From the NCBI GenBank assembly GCA_029288315.1, contig JARIHL010000060.1, positions 1-50,821 of the forward strand: a stretch of 50,821 bases of DNA, in the 5' to 3' direction. Source of the stretch: Candidatus Saccharimonadota bacterium (GTDB taxonomy: Bacteria; Patescibacteriota; Saccharimonadia; Saccharimonadales; EFPC-124). The first letter of the stretch is position 1, and the number at the start of each line of letters is the position of its first letter. The notes beneath the pieces were generated by a model that saw only the letters and a program-made list of their open reading frames with translations, made no database searches and was not told the DNA's origin. The position numbers were made by a program, and so were the translations under genes. Below are positions 37,609 to 45,069 of this stretch, piece after piece.

Positions 37609-38110
37609 TGGCAAAAATCTCCGCGATACGATATTTGTTGCCGAGCAATTGACGGCGGAAGGAAAAATCATATACGCCCGAGCCAGTTTGAAGGATAATA
37701 CCGCCGCCCATATCGGTACGGGTAACAAAGGTGAGAAAAGTATGTGGATGCACTTCGGAGCGAAACCAAACAGTCAGTTGCCGCTTAAACGTCCGATTTG
37801 GCAGGGCTGGCAAAGTGACGTGGACTATTGGCGCCTTATTGCGGATAAGTTCAAGCGCATGCAGTAATGATTCTGCCTTTGCCTGATTGCCGGGTGTCAT
37901 GCCGGCACCATGAAATACGCCAAGCAGGAGAGCTGATATATGAGGCATGTCGGCGGGTAACTGACTATTCGTAGCCTTTATCTTAATGGCCTGGTTGCGC
38001 AAAATACTACTATAGTCGTGCAGCTCAAGCATGATTGCGCTCAATTGATCAACCGAGTAGAGGTCGACGGGCAGTCTCAAGGCTTCGGCCGTTTTTGGTG
38101 TGGCGGTCAT
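37601..38110 (-). CDS. atpH: F-type ATPase delta-like stator subunit
   Basis: 169 residues. The C-terminal block DMGGGIILQTGSGVYDFSFR followed by RQL matches the typical GGxxxxxGxxxxDxSxxxxL end of AtpH/OSCP. The N-terminal helical bundle is short and divergent (VDQLSAIMLELHDYSSILRN). Delta links the top of alpha3beta3 to the b stalk. Overlaps b by four bases and alpha by eight. Confidence 0.82.
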   Translation of the reverse strand: MTATPKTAEALRLPVDLYSVDQLSAIMLELHDYSSILRNQAIKIKATNSQLPADMPHISALLLGVFHGAGMTPGNQAKAESLLHALELIRNKAPIVHVTLPALPNRTFKRQLTVWFRSEVHPHTFLTFVTRTDMGGGIILQTGSGVYDFSFRRQLLGNKYRIAEIFASV

Positions 38111-38727
38111 GATAGAACATCCCGCTTAATATCTGTTTTATGCTGTTCCAGGGCGGCAAAGATGTAGGTCGATTGAGCACCAAGATCAACTTGGCTGCCG
38201 AGGCATTCGGTGAGATAACTTGACACAACATCATTGAGGCGAACATTAAATTGATCCATGCGTTTTTCCCATTCTTTCGCTACTTCTCTGTCGAGATGTT
38301 CAAGAAGCCGAATTTTTTCTTGGTCAAGCTCTTTTTGAACTTTCGTAAATTCACTAATACTCTGATCTCTCAATGCTTGCAAGCTCACTTGATATTTTTC
38401 GAATTCTTGAGCCAACTGCATGCTAGTCATATCATTGATGTCAGCTGTAATTTGATCAACGGTATTGTTGAGCGATTGTTGAAGGCGTTTGGCTGCTTCC
38501 TGCCCGGCGTACATAAGGTGTTGCCGAGTTTCTTTGCTGACCTCGCCCATATCCATTTCACTCAGGACGCGGGCATTTTCAACGTGCACTTCATACATTT
38601 TTGAAGTAGTTAATTGTCGTTGTCGCAATTTTTGTTCAAACAAAGTAGAAAGCCATACCAGTCCGAGGCCATTGAGTGCAGCAATCACGACCAACCCTAG
38701 CACTAAAATGAGCTGCAACGAATCCAT
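38107..38727 (-). CDS. F-type ATPase b-like peripheral stalk protein
   Basis: 206 residues: one N-terminal membrane helix (residues 4-27, LQLILVLGLVVIAALNGLGL), then about 150 residues of charged helix suited to a coiled coil (QHLMYAGQEAAKRLQQSLNN, SEFTKVQKELDQEKIRLLEH, VAKEWEKRMDQFNVRLNDVV). It ends in a small helical part that would contact delta. Position between the hairpin protein and delta is where atpF sits in normal operons. Sequence similarity to AtpF is low, so the assignment rests on topology and order. Confidence 0.72.
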   Translation of the reverse strand: MDSLQLILVLGLVVIAALNGLGLVWLSTLFEQKLRQRQLTTSKMYEVHVENARVLSEMDMGEVSKETRQHLMYAGQEAAKRLQQSLNNTVDQITADINDMTSMQLAQEFEKYQVSLQALRDQSISEFTKVQKELDQEKIRLLEHLDREVAKEWEKRMDQFNVRLNDVVSSYLTECLGSQVDLGAQSTYIFAALEQHKTDIKRDVLS

Positions 38728-38743
38728 ATGCCCCCTAAAGTTT

Positions 38744-39601
38744 TTACGTTGTTAAGATCAAATATATCGTAATAATCATAAGCAGTAAAATGCCAAGGGC
38801 TGCGGCGCCGACTTCAAGCAGGCTTTTATGGACCGCTTGTTCTGATAGCGGGTTACGACCAATTGAGATAATACTCGATTGAACTGATGAATAAAGTAAA
38901 ACTCCAATACATATAAATCCAGCTAATAATACGAGCAGAGCAAGCAAGACGCGTGTGGTTGGAACTTCACGGCCAGCTACTGAATTGGCGATCTGTCTTA
39001 GAAAGGCTGGTAGAAATGCGCTTTCTTGATCTTCGGGCGCAGCATGGTAGGTGACATTTATTTGTAAGGGCAGTGTGCCAGCCCGGACAGTTTGGGATTT
39101 ACCATTTTTGTCGGTGATGGTGAGTTCACGTGTTTGAATATTTTTAAAGTCCTCCTGAGCGGTACCAACTACTTGAGAGCTATCAGTGGCTTTCATACCA
39201 ACTCCATTTACCGGTGAAGCGGTGATTTTATCGCCAGTCTTTATATCGCCATTAATATTGCTAACGAGGGTTGGTGTGATACCGCTAATGACGACCTGAA
39301 CTTCAGTGGCATTATTTGAGAGGGTTACCAATGGTTTATCACCAATCACGCCAACTAATTGTTCTACTCTGTCGGTGTTAGCTAATTGGACATTTCCCTT
39401 ATTAGCAGGTTCTAGGCTGACCAGCGCTCCACTAGTGATAGTGGCTTCGTTCGTCTGAAAGCCCTGAGAGATAGCAACCGTATTTTGAGCCTGCAGCGGC
39501 CAAGCAAAGGCAACAATAATAAACAGCGCGCTTAAAACAGCGAGCCTAACTCTCTGGTAGTGATCTGGAGCGAAATGAATCCGCTTATACCCACCGATCA
39601 T
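38744..39601 (-). CDS. Signal-peptide-bearing protein with c-subunit-like hairpin, first gene of ATPase operon
   Basis: 285 residues, not a standard ATPase subunit. Signal peptide 18-39 (AVLSALFIIVAFAWPLQA). Extracytoplasmic region 40-188 with two beta-like halves: GALVSLEPANKGN...QLVGVIG and NINGDIKTGDKITASPVNGV, then MKATDSSQVVGTAQEDF. Then helix about 217-240, a tight loop with IGRNP (247-251) and a last helix about 262-285 (EVGAAALGILLLMIITIYLI). The helix-RNP-helix layout resembles ATPase subunit c, but the residue 18 positions after the RNP proline, normally Glu/Asp for ion binding, is Leu269; only Glu263 is near. The ectodomain resembles the late domain of the giant surface protein. 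TATAAT lies 8 nt before the ATG. Confidence 0.7.
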   Translation of the reverse strand: MIGGYKRIHFAPDHYQRVRLAVLSALFIIVAFAWPLQAQNTVAISQGFQTNEATITSGALVSLEPANKGNVQLANTDRVEQLVGVIGDKPLVTLSNNATEVQVVISGITPTLVSNINGDIKTGDKITASPVNGVGMKATDSSQVVGTAQEDFKNIQTRELTITDKNGKSQTVRAGTLPLQINVTYHAAPEDQESAFLPAFLRQIANSVAGREVPTTRVLLALLVLLAGFICIGVLLYSSVQSSIISIGRNPLSEQAVHKSLLEVGAAALGILLLMIITIYLILTT

Positions 39602-39609
39602 GTGTATTA

Positions 39610-39615
39610 ATTATA
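39610..39615 (-). promoter_or_regulatory. -10 box of the ATPase operon
   Basis: Consensus TATAAT on the minus strand ends 8 nt before ATG 39601, with no ribosome site between. It implies a leaderless or near-leaderless operon mRNA. The -35 is weak. Confidence 0.55.
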
Positions 39616-39791
39616 ACGTGAGTGGGCGGGATTGATACTATTAATATATTAAGCTGGTGGCTCGATCATATGCCTACATCTCAAAACCCTTCGCATTATC
39701 ATTACGCTTGTGCTCACATTACCAATAAGTTAGACTAAAAATATACAATAAAAGTAATGTGGAGCAATTTGCTCCAGGTGGACTATAGGGT

Positions 39792-40352
39792 ATGGATTTT
39801 AGAAGTCGTAGCAATCAACCGCAACCTGCGCGACCTGCCGGACAAGCAGCTCGCCAGAGCTATGAAGAAAATACTAACAATGGGAATAGTAACGGAAATG
39901 GAAGTATGCACATGAATACGCCGCGTCCTGATAACAAGCGTCTATTAATGATAGCTGGGGTAGCACTTGTAGTAATAGTTCTGCTCGTCTTTGGCTTGCT
40001 CTTTGCTAAAAACAAGTTCATGGGTGTAGAAAATGAAATTAAGAAAGATAAATTCCAGGCTGTTTTCCTAACTAATGGCCAAGTCTACTTCTGTAAATTA
40101 GCACAGATCGAACACGGCTATGCAAAATGTCAAAATATCTATTATCTACAGGTTCAACAAGCCGTCCAGCCTGCCGATAGTAAGGATAAAAAAGATGAAC
40201 AACCACAAGTTTCTCTGACGAAGCTTGGCAATGAATTGCATGGGCCAGAAGATTCAATGTATATTGCGCGTGATCAAATTCTCTTCTGGGAAAACCTGAA
40301 GGATGATGGCAAAGTAGCCCAAGCAATTAAAGAGCATCAAACCAAGAAGTAG
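39792..40352 (+). CDS. Single-span membrane protein, unknown
   Basis: 186 residues. A 48-residue Gln/Asn/Gly-rich flexible cytosolic N-terminus is followed by a membrane helix (RLLMIAGVALVVIVLLVFGL) and an extracytoplasmic part DKFQAVFLTNGQVYFCKLAQ, AKCQNIYYLQVQQ, with a Lys/Asp-rich linker and a helical end. I have seen similar small proteins in CPR genomes but know no function. A GGAGCAATTTGCTCC hairpin and AGGTGG site precede the ATG, and two strong stem-loops follow the gene. Confidence 0.7.
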   Translation: MDFRSRSNQPQPARPAGQAARQSYEENTNNGNSNGNGSMHMNTPRPDNKRLLMIAGVALVVIVLLVFGLLFAKNKFMGVENEIKKDKFQAVFLTNGQVYFCKLAQIEHGYAKCQNIYYLQVQQAVQPADSKDKKDEQPQVSLTKLGNELHGPEDSMYIARDQILFWENLKDDGKVAQAIKEHQTKK

Positions 40353-40385
40353 GGCGCAGCCTATTCCTCGGCTAATAAATAAAAG

Positions 40386-40417
40386 GACCTCCTAGCCTCA
40401 TGGGCGGAGGTCTTTTT
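40386..40417 (+). terminator. Intrinsic terminator
   Basis: GACCTCC / GGAGGTC stem (extended by AAAG/CTTT pairs) directly followed by TTTTT, 34 nt after the stop of the 186-residue protein gene. Confidence 0.88.
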
Positions 40418-40449
40418 GTATGCGGCCTGAGGCTGAACAGGCCGCATAC
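40418..40449. terminator. Second stem-loop, serves the convergent hydrolase gene
   Basis: Perfect 12-bp stem GTATGCGGCCTG / CAGGCCGCATAC with an 8-nt loop, immediately after the first terminator. On the minus strand it lies 9 nt after the hydrolase stop and is followed by AAAAAGACC. Confidence 0.7.
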
Positions 40450-40458
40450 AAAGAGTAA

Positions 40459-41376
40459 TTAAGCTTGAGGCAACAAACTGTAAGCTGCTATTTCAGCCTT
40501 CAGCCACGGCGTTGGTGCTTCCGTAAAGCCAGCATGCATGACAATACTGCCGGGTGATTCAGCCTGGATCACCGTCCCTCCATCAAAAGCATCAAGCCAC
40601 GGTTGAGTGTCTGGCAAGACCAATGTGTCATGCGACGCTCTCACAACGACCATTGGTATATCACTGTACGCTCCTGGCTCGATTGTAGTGCGCCAGTAAA
40701 CCGAGCGTGCTTCACTGGTGATACCAGAGAATGGCCACTTGCTCATGGCCTGCCAGTGTGCTTCCAGATTGGTCCGATCAACACCCGGCCCAAGCATTTC
40801 AGGAGGAGGTGGATGTTCGTCACCTTTCAGGCGCTGATAGATGACGTTGGTGATATTGCCGCCAGGGATTATGCTTGCAATCCAGCCCAGCCAGGCTTCT
40901 TTACCCTGAATATCACCGCCCGTCATGGGCGGATCTTTGAGGACGACACCTACAACCTCAATGTGATTGCCTTGCTTACGTATGTAATCGATCAGGTCAG
41001 TGCCCACCCTTCCGCCCATCGATGTCAGGTTGAGGATGACTCGTGTTATGCCAAGCCGTATCAGCTCGTCGTAAGTGGCCTGAATCGTCTGGTAGCGATT
41101 AAAGTAGTACGGATTGAATCGCACCAGTAGGGCGCCACCTTGCTGTTGCCAGAATTCATGGAATGGCCTCGTGAGAATTTCATCATCAGTGCGTAGGCCG
41201 GGGAACGAAACAGTCAGTGGGTTTTGCTCACTACCACTGGTATTAGCAAGATGCACAAAGGTTGGGGCACCATCGTGTACAATCCGATGTACAATATGCT
41301 CACTGGCCAAGACAGCGACTAGCATGATCAACGGCACTAAGCCATATCGATGCCTGGACTTACTCCCCTTAGGCAA
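40459..41376 (-). CDS. Membrane-anchored alpha/beta hydrolase-like protein
   Basis: 305 residues: short basic N-terminus, signal-anchor helix (YGLVPLIMLVAVLASEHIV), then an alpha/beta-hydrolase-like domain. LNLTSMGGRVG looks like the nucleophile elbow (Ser in a T-S-M-G context), VVVRASHDTLVLP the acid strand, and HAGFTEAP the catalytic His. Substrate unknown. The start is TTG 41376 preceded at 3 nt by GGAGGTGATCC, an 11-base match to the 3' end of 16S rRNA, an unusually strong ribosome site combined with a weak start codon. Confidence 0.7.
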   Translation of the reverse strand: MPKGSKSRHRYGLVPLIMLVAVLASEHIVHRIVHDGAPTFVHLANTSGSEQNPLTVSFPGLRTDDEILTRPFHEFWQQQGGALLVRFNPYYFNRYQTIQATYDELIRLGITRVILNLTSMGGRVGTDLIDYIRKQGNHIEVVGVVLKDPPMTGGDIQGKEAWLGWIASIIPGGNITNVIYQRLKGDEHPPPPEMLGPGVDRTNLEAHWQAMSKWPFSGITSEARSVYWRTTIEPGAYSDIPMVVVRASHDTLVLPDTQPWLDAFDGGTVIQAESPGSIVMHAGFTEAPTPWLKAEIAAYSLLPQA

Positions 41377-41379
41377 GGG

Positions 41380-41390
41380 GGATCACCTCC
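41380..41390 (-). promoter_or_regulatory. Extended Shine-Dalgarno site (GGAGGTGATCC)
   Basis: Eleven bases fully complementary to the universal 16S rRNA tail GGATCACCTCC, just ahead of a TTG start codon. Most genes in this window have no or only 4-6-base sites. Confidence 0.75.
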
Positions 41391-41452
41391 ATCTAGCTCA
41401 TAGGTACCTGCCTAATATAATTAGAACATAATCATGACATTATGTACATAAT

Positions 41453-41569
41453 AGATCTCTTCACTACCCTTCATTCCTCTGCCAAACCGTGTTACCTGAT
41501 CAAACAGATCAGGTAACACCGCCGGGAAGGCGGCGTTTGACAGAGGAATGAAGGGTAGTGAAGAGATCT
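41453..41569. repeat. Core-3 inverted repeat with three-way junction
   Basis: 35-bp arms (41453-41487, 41535-41569; outer end AGATCTCTTCACTACCC) with one mismatch. The 47-nt core folds into two more hairpins: a perfect 13-bp GTGTTACCTGATC / GATCAGGTAACAC and GCCGGGAAGGCGGC. The inner CAAAC/GTTTG and GGCGGCGTTTG are shared with the copy at 45678. Lies between the hydrolase and CarS-like genes. Confidence 0.88.
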
Positions 41570-41570
41570 C

Positions 41571-41655
41571 CTTCCCTGCTTCAAGGGCTCGACCTTCCCG
41601 GAGGAAGGCAGTGAGCTGCCCCGCGAGCGAAGTGTTCTTCTAAGAGGGGTACTTT
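41571..41655. repeat. Core-1 repeat, degraded arms
   Basis: GGCTCGACCTTCCCGGAGGA, then GGCAGTGAGCTG and GCGAGCGAAGTGTTCTTC, align with the core-1 consensus. Flanks CCTGCTTCAAG and CTTCTAAGAGGGG are only loosely complementary. It directly abuts the core-3 element and ends 14 bp from the stop of the CarS-like gene. Confidence 0.6.
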
Positions 41656-41668
41656 TTTAGACCAACCT

Positions 41669-42235
41669 TCAAATTGGCCTGTCTTTAAGACTCAGCAAAT
41701 AACCAATAAAGCTAAAAAGCAAGTGGGCGCCGAACCATACGAACAAGATGAGCATATAGGTACTCCAAGGAAGGCGTACAACAAGCGCACTCATGAGCAG
41801 CCCGCCAATAATGTAATCAATTTGATCAAAAGGGAACCATGACCGGCCAGGCTCAACATTACATTGACGTTTGAAAAAACTCTCAATTGCATCACCAATT
41901 AAGGCTCCGGCACCAAGCAGCGCTCCTAATACTATAGAGAATACAGAAGCATAATTGATCAACCCGACGAGCTCATTAAACCAATGCCATTGCCAAGCTA
42001 GGAACATTTGTAAGAGACCAATCAAGCCGCCAACGAGCGTACCACCTACAAGCCCGCGCCAACGCTTATTCTCACCGAATAATCGTTTACCCCGAAAGGT
42101 CCGTTTGCCATCAAGAGGTGCATTAAAATTCTGCAAAACAGGGATTTTATTGAATAGTACAGGAGCGGCATTTGCTAAGCCGGCAGGCAAAAAGAACCAG
42201 AGCGCAAATAATAGTTCGTTCACATTGAATTCCAT
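41669..42235 (-). CDS. CarS-like (DUF46) CDP-archaeol synthase family membrane protein
   Basis: 188 residues with five or so membrane helices. The loop PLDGKRTFRGKRLFGENKRW followed by RG, and later the block GDAIESFFKRQCNVEPGRSW ahead of FPFDQIDYIIGG, match the CDP-archaeol synthase (CarS) family, which transfers CMP from CTP to a lipid phosphate. Members in bacteria probably activate phosphatidate or an isoprenoid glycerol phosphate; the exact lipid cannot be read. Last gene of a three-gene unit with a PHP protein and a CDP-alcohol phosphotransferase, overlapping the PHP gene by 16 bases. Confidence 0.85.
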   Translation of the reverse strand: MEFNVNELLFALWFFLPAGLANAAPVLFNKIPVLQNFNAPLDGKRTFRGKRLFGENKRWRGLVGGTLVGGLIGLLQMFLAWQWHWFNELVGLINYASVFSIVLGALLGAGALIGDAIESFFKRQCNVEPGRSWFPFDQIDYIIGGLLMSALVVRLPWSTYMLILFVWFGAHLLFSFIGYLLSLKDRPI

Positions 42236-42876
42236 AAAAATTTCTTTTTTGCCCTGTTTAGTTTTGGATACAAAAGAGTACTAACTGGCGGTCGGTGGTT
42301 TGTGACATGAGCGTTGGATAGTAAGGCAAGTGTCGTATTGATGCTCGGCATGGTTTCAACTGTCGTATAGGTATAGCCAAGGCCGCGCTGTCCATGTGCG
42401 TCACTGGCAGCTGCTTGTGCTACGTGATACTCTTCAGCCCAAGCGATGGCCGTACGGCTGTGGCTTTGAAGAATGGCACGGCCATTATATATTTCTATAA
42501 TATCGACGAGTCGTGTAATGCGCTTGAGTTCGTCCATTGATATCCCCTTGCGTATCGTCTCAAAGGGATGAGGTACATACACTAAACCGTGCTGGGCTTT
42601 TATAGCTTCGGCGGTTGCAAACGGTGTTTGACCCGGCTCAATTTTTTCTTGTAAGAATAATCCGATTAGCTCACCCTTTGTAGTGGTGATTTCTTCGCCG
42701 ATAATTATAGCCGGCCCGAGCTGTTTGTGTACTGTCTGGGCAAAATCTATACGATCATGGTCTGTAATGGCAATACAATCTAGAATGCCTTGATCTAATG
42801 TATGTTGATACTGCTTGCCCGTGATTGAGCCATCCGGCGAAGCAATGGAATGCGAGTGAAAATCAACCTTGATCAC
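42220..42876 (-). CDS. PHP-domain phosphoesterase
   Basis: 218 residues from GTG 42876 (MIKVDFHSHSIASPDGSIT), which overlaps the upstream stop as GTGA, matching the coupling used elsewhere in the window. The longer frame to 42945 would run 73 bases into the previous gene. Metal-binding PHP motifs: DFHSHS, ITDHDRIDF, GEEITTTKGE, YVPHPFET and SDAHGQRGLG. PHP proteins of this size hydrolyse phosphate esters. Located between lipid-headgroup genes, it may be a lipid-phosphate or inositol/glycerol-phosphate phosphatase; this is inferred from context. Confidence 0.87.
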   Translation of the reverse strand: MIKVDFHSHSIASPDGSITGKQYQHTLDQGILDCIAITDHDRIDFAQTVHKQLGPAIIIGEEITTTKGELIGLFLQEKIEPGQTPFATAEAIKAQHGLVYVPHPFETIRKGISMDELKRITRLVDIIEIYNGRAILQSHSRTAIAWAEEYHVAQAAASDAHGQRGLGYTYTTVETMPSINTTLALLSNAHVTNHRPPVSTLLYPKLNRAKKKFLWNSM

Positions 42877-43508
42877 GCTCGAAGTTTCCGGCTTATAGAA
42901 ATGAGTCGGCTCATGGCTGTCATCCATGAAAACAGGGTGATGCATACAACCAAAGGAAGAAGTTGATGTACAAGCAGGCCAATCACGAGGAGTGTCATCC
43001 GGATCTCAAAACGAAACAAGCCATCTTGAAATAGACGATTTACAGCTGCATGTGATAAGCCAGAACCCGCAACTGCAGTTTCACCTTTGGCTTTAACATA
43101 GCTAACCAGCAACGACCCACCGATAGCTGCTACCGCCCAAACTGCCCCATATGTTTGATCGTTTTCTACAAACCAAAAAGCGATGCCAGCATAGAGAAAA
43201 ATTTCTTTCATTCGATCAGTTGTGGCATCAAGAAGCATGCCGGCTGCCGAAGCCTTTTTTTGCAGACGTGCCATAGCACCATCAAGTGCATCGAGCAACC
43301 CAAATATAACCAACAAAGGAGCAGCAAATAAAAAGAAGCCCTGACCTATAAGCAACGCGATTGGAAGGTGGGCAAAAAGACCGGTTAGTGTAATGATATC
43401 AGGGGTCAGTTTACCATGTGTCATTTGATTAAGAAAAATTGCTAATTGGTTCATCGCGCTGCGTACGATTTGCCGAAGGCGATCAAGTAGTTGGTCAAGT
43501 GCTTTCAT
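42873..43508 (-). CDS. CDP-alcohol phosphatidyltransferase family protein
   Basis: 211 residues with about six membrane helices. The signature D-x2-D-G-x2-A-R-x8-G-x3-D-x3-D is complete: DALDGAMARLQ, then AAGMLLDATTD. The enzyme joins a CDP-activated lipid to a polar alcohol (glycerol-3-phosphate, inositol phosphate or serine), giving a phospholipid headgroup. The N-terminal 30 residues form an amphipathic extension. First gene of the CarS-like/PHP unit. Confidence 0.92.
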   Translation of the reverse strand: MKALDQLLDRLRQIVRSAMNQLAIFLNQMTHGKLTPDIITLTGLFAHLPIALLIGQGFFLFAAPLLVIFGLLDALDGAMARLQKKASAAGMLLDATTDRMKEIFLYAGIAFWFVENDQTYGAVWAVAAIGGSLLVSYVKAKGETAVAGSGLSHAAVNRLFQDGLFRFEIRMTLLVIGLLVHQLLPLVVCITLFSWMTAMSRLISISRKLRA

Positions 43509-43649
43509 GCTTAACGATCATTATGACATAAATCGATAGTTGTCGAGCCTGTTCGGCTTGTTTTGGTAAAAGAGTGCGAAATATCTTATTGTGGCGTTGT
43601 TGGGTGAAGGGGTATACTTTTTTCAGAAGGACTAAAGAAAGGGGTAGTT

Positions 43650-43883
43650 ATGGCAGATGAACCACAGTTACCGACACAAGACGACCAATACGGTCAAGGT
43701 GCAGTTGATAGCACGCTCGACGAAGACACGGCTCAAGAAGAAATGAGCCCCGAAGAGCGGCGGCAAGCCGAGGGTGATCTGGATGCTCAACAAGAGAATA
43801 ATCAATTTCCGCGACCTAGCGAAGATGGTGATCCTGATGCTGACTTGGATGAACCAGAATTACAGCAACACGATACGCAGTAG
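43650..43883 (+). CDS. Small acidic disordered protein
   Basis: 77 residues, nearly all polar: 24 Asp/Glu, many Gln and Pro, and almost no hydrophobic residues (MADEPQLPTQDDQYGQ, SPEERRQAEGDLDAQQ). No family known. A TATACT box around 43612 and AAAGGGG site about 8 nt before the ATG support expression. It lies alone between divergent lipid genes and the methyltransferase. Confidence 0.6.
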   Translation: MADEPQLPTQDDQYGQGAVDSTLDEDTAQEEMSPEERRQAEGDLDAQQENNQFPRPSEDGDPDADLDEPELQQHDTQ

Positions 43884-43969
43884 GAAAGAACACCCTACAC
43901 TAGTACTCTGCAGCTCGCTACGTTTCCTCTAAGCGGTAGGTTATGTATCTCTGAAACTATTTATACTCG

Positions 43970-44605
43970 ATGCACGAACTACTGAAGCGTTATTCAATTG
44001 TATCTGATCAAATTGAACCCGACGAGCTCACCGTTATATTACGGCAGCTTGAGGTTGTGCTTGCCAATAACATTGCTGGTGATGTTGTTGAATTTGGTTG
44101 CTACGAAGGTACAACCTCATTATTTTTGCAACGTATACTTCAAAGGCATAATGAGAAAATAGCCACGTCGATTGCTACGAAAAGAATGCTCCATGTCTAT
44201 GATTCATTTGCTGGTTTGCCACTAAAATCCGAAAAAGATCGTAGCCCTGCAGGCGAGCAGTTCAAATCCGGCGAATTACGCGCCACCAAAAGCCAACTGA
44301 TCAAGCATTTTAAACAAGCACATCTACCCTTGCCCATTATTCATAAAGCGTGGTTTAGCCAGTTGATTAATCATGATCTGCCACCCGTTATTGCCTTTGC
44401 CTTTTTTGATGGAGATTTCTATGAATCAATCAAGCAAAGCTTGCAGCACGTCTGGCCGCATATCTCGAAAGGTGGCATTGTGGTCGTAGACGATTACCAA
44501 TCCGAGTCGTTGCCAGGCGTGCGATTAGCCGTTGATGAATGGCTGCGAGATCACCCCGCACAAATATGTGTTGAGGCTAGTTTGGCATTGCTTGTCAAGC
44601 AGTAG
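43970..44605 (+). CDS. TylF/MycF-type SAM-dependent methyltransferase
   Basis: 211 residues. Motif I is VVEFGCYEGTTSLFL, then LHVYDSFAGLP (the TylF hallmark YDSFxGxP), AFAFFDGDFYESIKQSL and GGIVVVDDYQSESLPGVRLA. This family O-methylates sugars or small metabolites, mostly with Mg2+ bound by the Asp pair. Here a surface-sugar substrate is plausible but unproven. A TATACT box ends only two bases before this ATG, too close for a leaderless mRNA from it, so the true start may be slightly downstream or another promoter is used. Confidence 0.85.
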   Translation: MHELLKRYSIVSDQIEPDELTVILRQLEVVLANNIAGDVVEFGCYEGTTSLFLQRILQRHNEKIATSIATKRMLHVYDSFAGLPLKSEKDRSPAGEQFKSGELRATKSQLIKHFKQAHLPLPIIHKAWFSQLINHDLPPVIAFAFFDGDFYESIKQSLQHVWPHISKGGIVVVDDYQSESLPGVRLAVDEWLRDHPAQICVEASLALLVKQ

Positions 44606-44627
44606 CGAAAGGGTAAATGTGTAGGTT

Positions 44628-44655
44628 TTGTTCGCATCGCCGAACACGATATAGT
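44628..44655 (+). promoter_or_regulatory. Promoter with leaderless start at 44662
   Basis: TTGTTC (44628-44633), 16-nt spacer, TATAGT (44650-44655), then 6 nt to ATG 44662. Confidence 0.6.
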
Positions 44656-44661
44656 AGAGGT

Positions 44662-45069
44662 ATGAATGAGCTCTTTCACCATATCGCTGTTAAAGTTTCA
44701 CACAAAGTTGGATCATCAGGGGCATTCGTCATAGCGCTTACACTGATTGCCTGTTGGCTACTGGGCGGACTAGTCTGGGGTTTTAACGATACATGGTTAT
44801 TGCTAATTAATACTGCCTGTAGCGTGACAACCTTTTTAATAGTTTTCTTAATTCAAAATACGCAAAATCGTGAATCGCGCGCCATGCAATTGAAATTAGA
44901 TGAATTATTAAAAGCTATGCGGAGCGCGCGTACGGACTTGGTTGACCTCGAAGAACTGACTGATCAAGAACTCGATGATCTTCAAAATGATTTTCGTCGT
45001 TTACGTCAAGAATTTGTGGATAAGCAGACAAAGATACTGGAGAATAAACTGATTGAGAAGCAGCAATGA
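44662..45069 (+). CDS. Low-affinity iron permease-family membrane protein
   Basis: 135 residues from ATG 44662; a longer frame to 44617 would pass through the promoter. Two membrane helices (FVIALTLIACWLLGGLVWGF and WLLLINTACSVTTFLIVFLI) are followed by IQNTQNRESRAMQLKLDELL, the signature of this family, then an acidic helical tail. Transport of iron has not been shown for bacterial members. It converges on a Fur gene, which is suggestive. Its last nine codons are the left arm of an inverted repeat. Confidence 0.8.
   Translation: MNELFHHIAVKVSHKVGSSGAFVIALTLIACWLLGGLVWGFNDTWLLLINTACSVTTFLIVFLIQNTQNRESRAMQLKLDELLKAMRSARTDLVDLEELTDQELDDLQNDFRRLRQEFVDKQTKILENKLIEKQQ

Noticed and set aside
37609-37728. 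Forty-codon N-terminal extension of the alpha subunit
   Set aside because: It lies wholly inside the delta gene in another frame; the GTG overlapping the delta stop fits the overlaps used throughout the operon.
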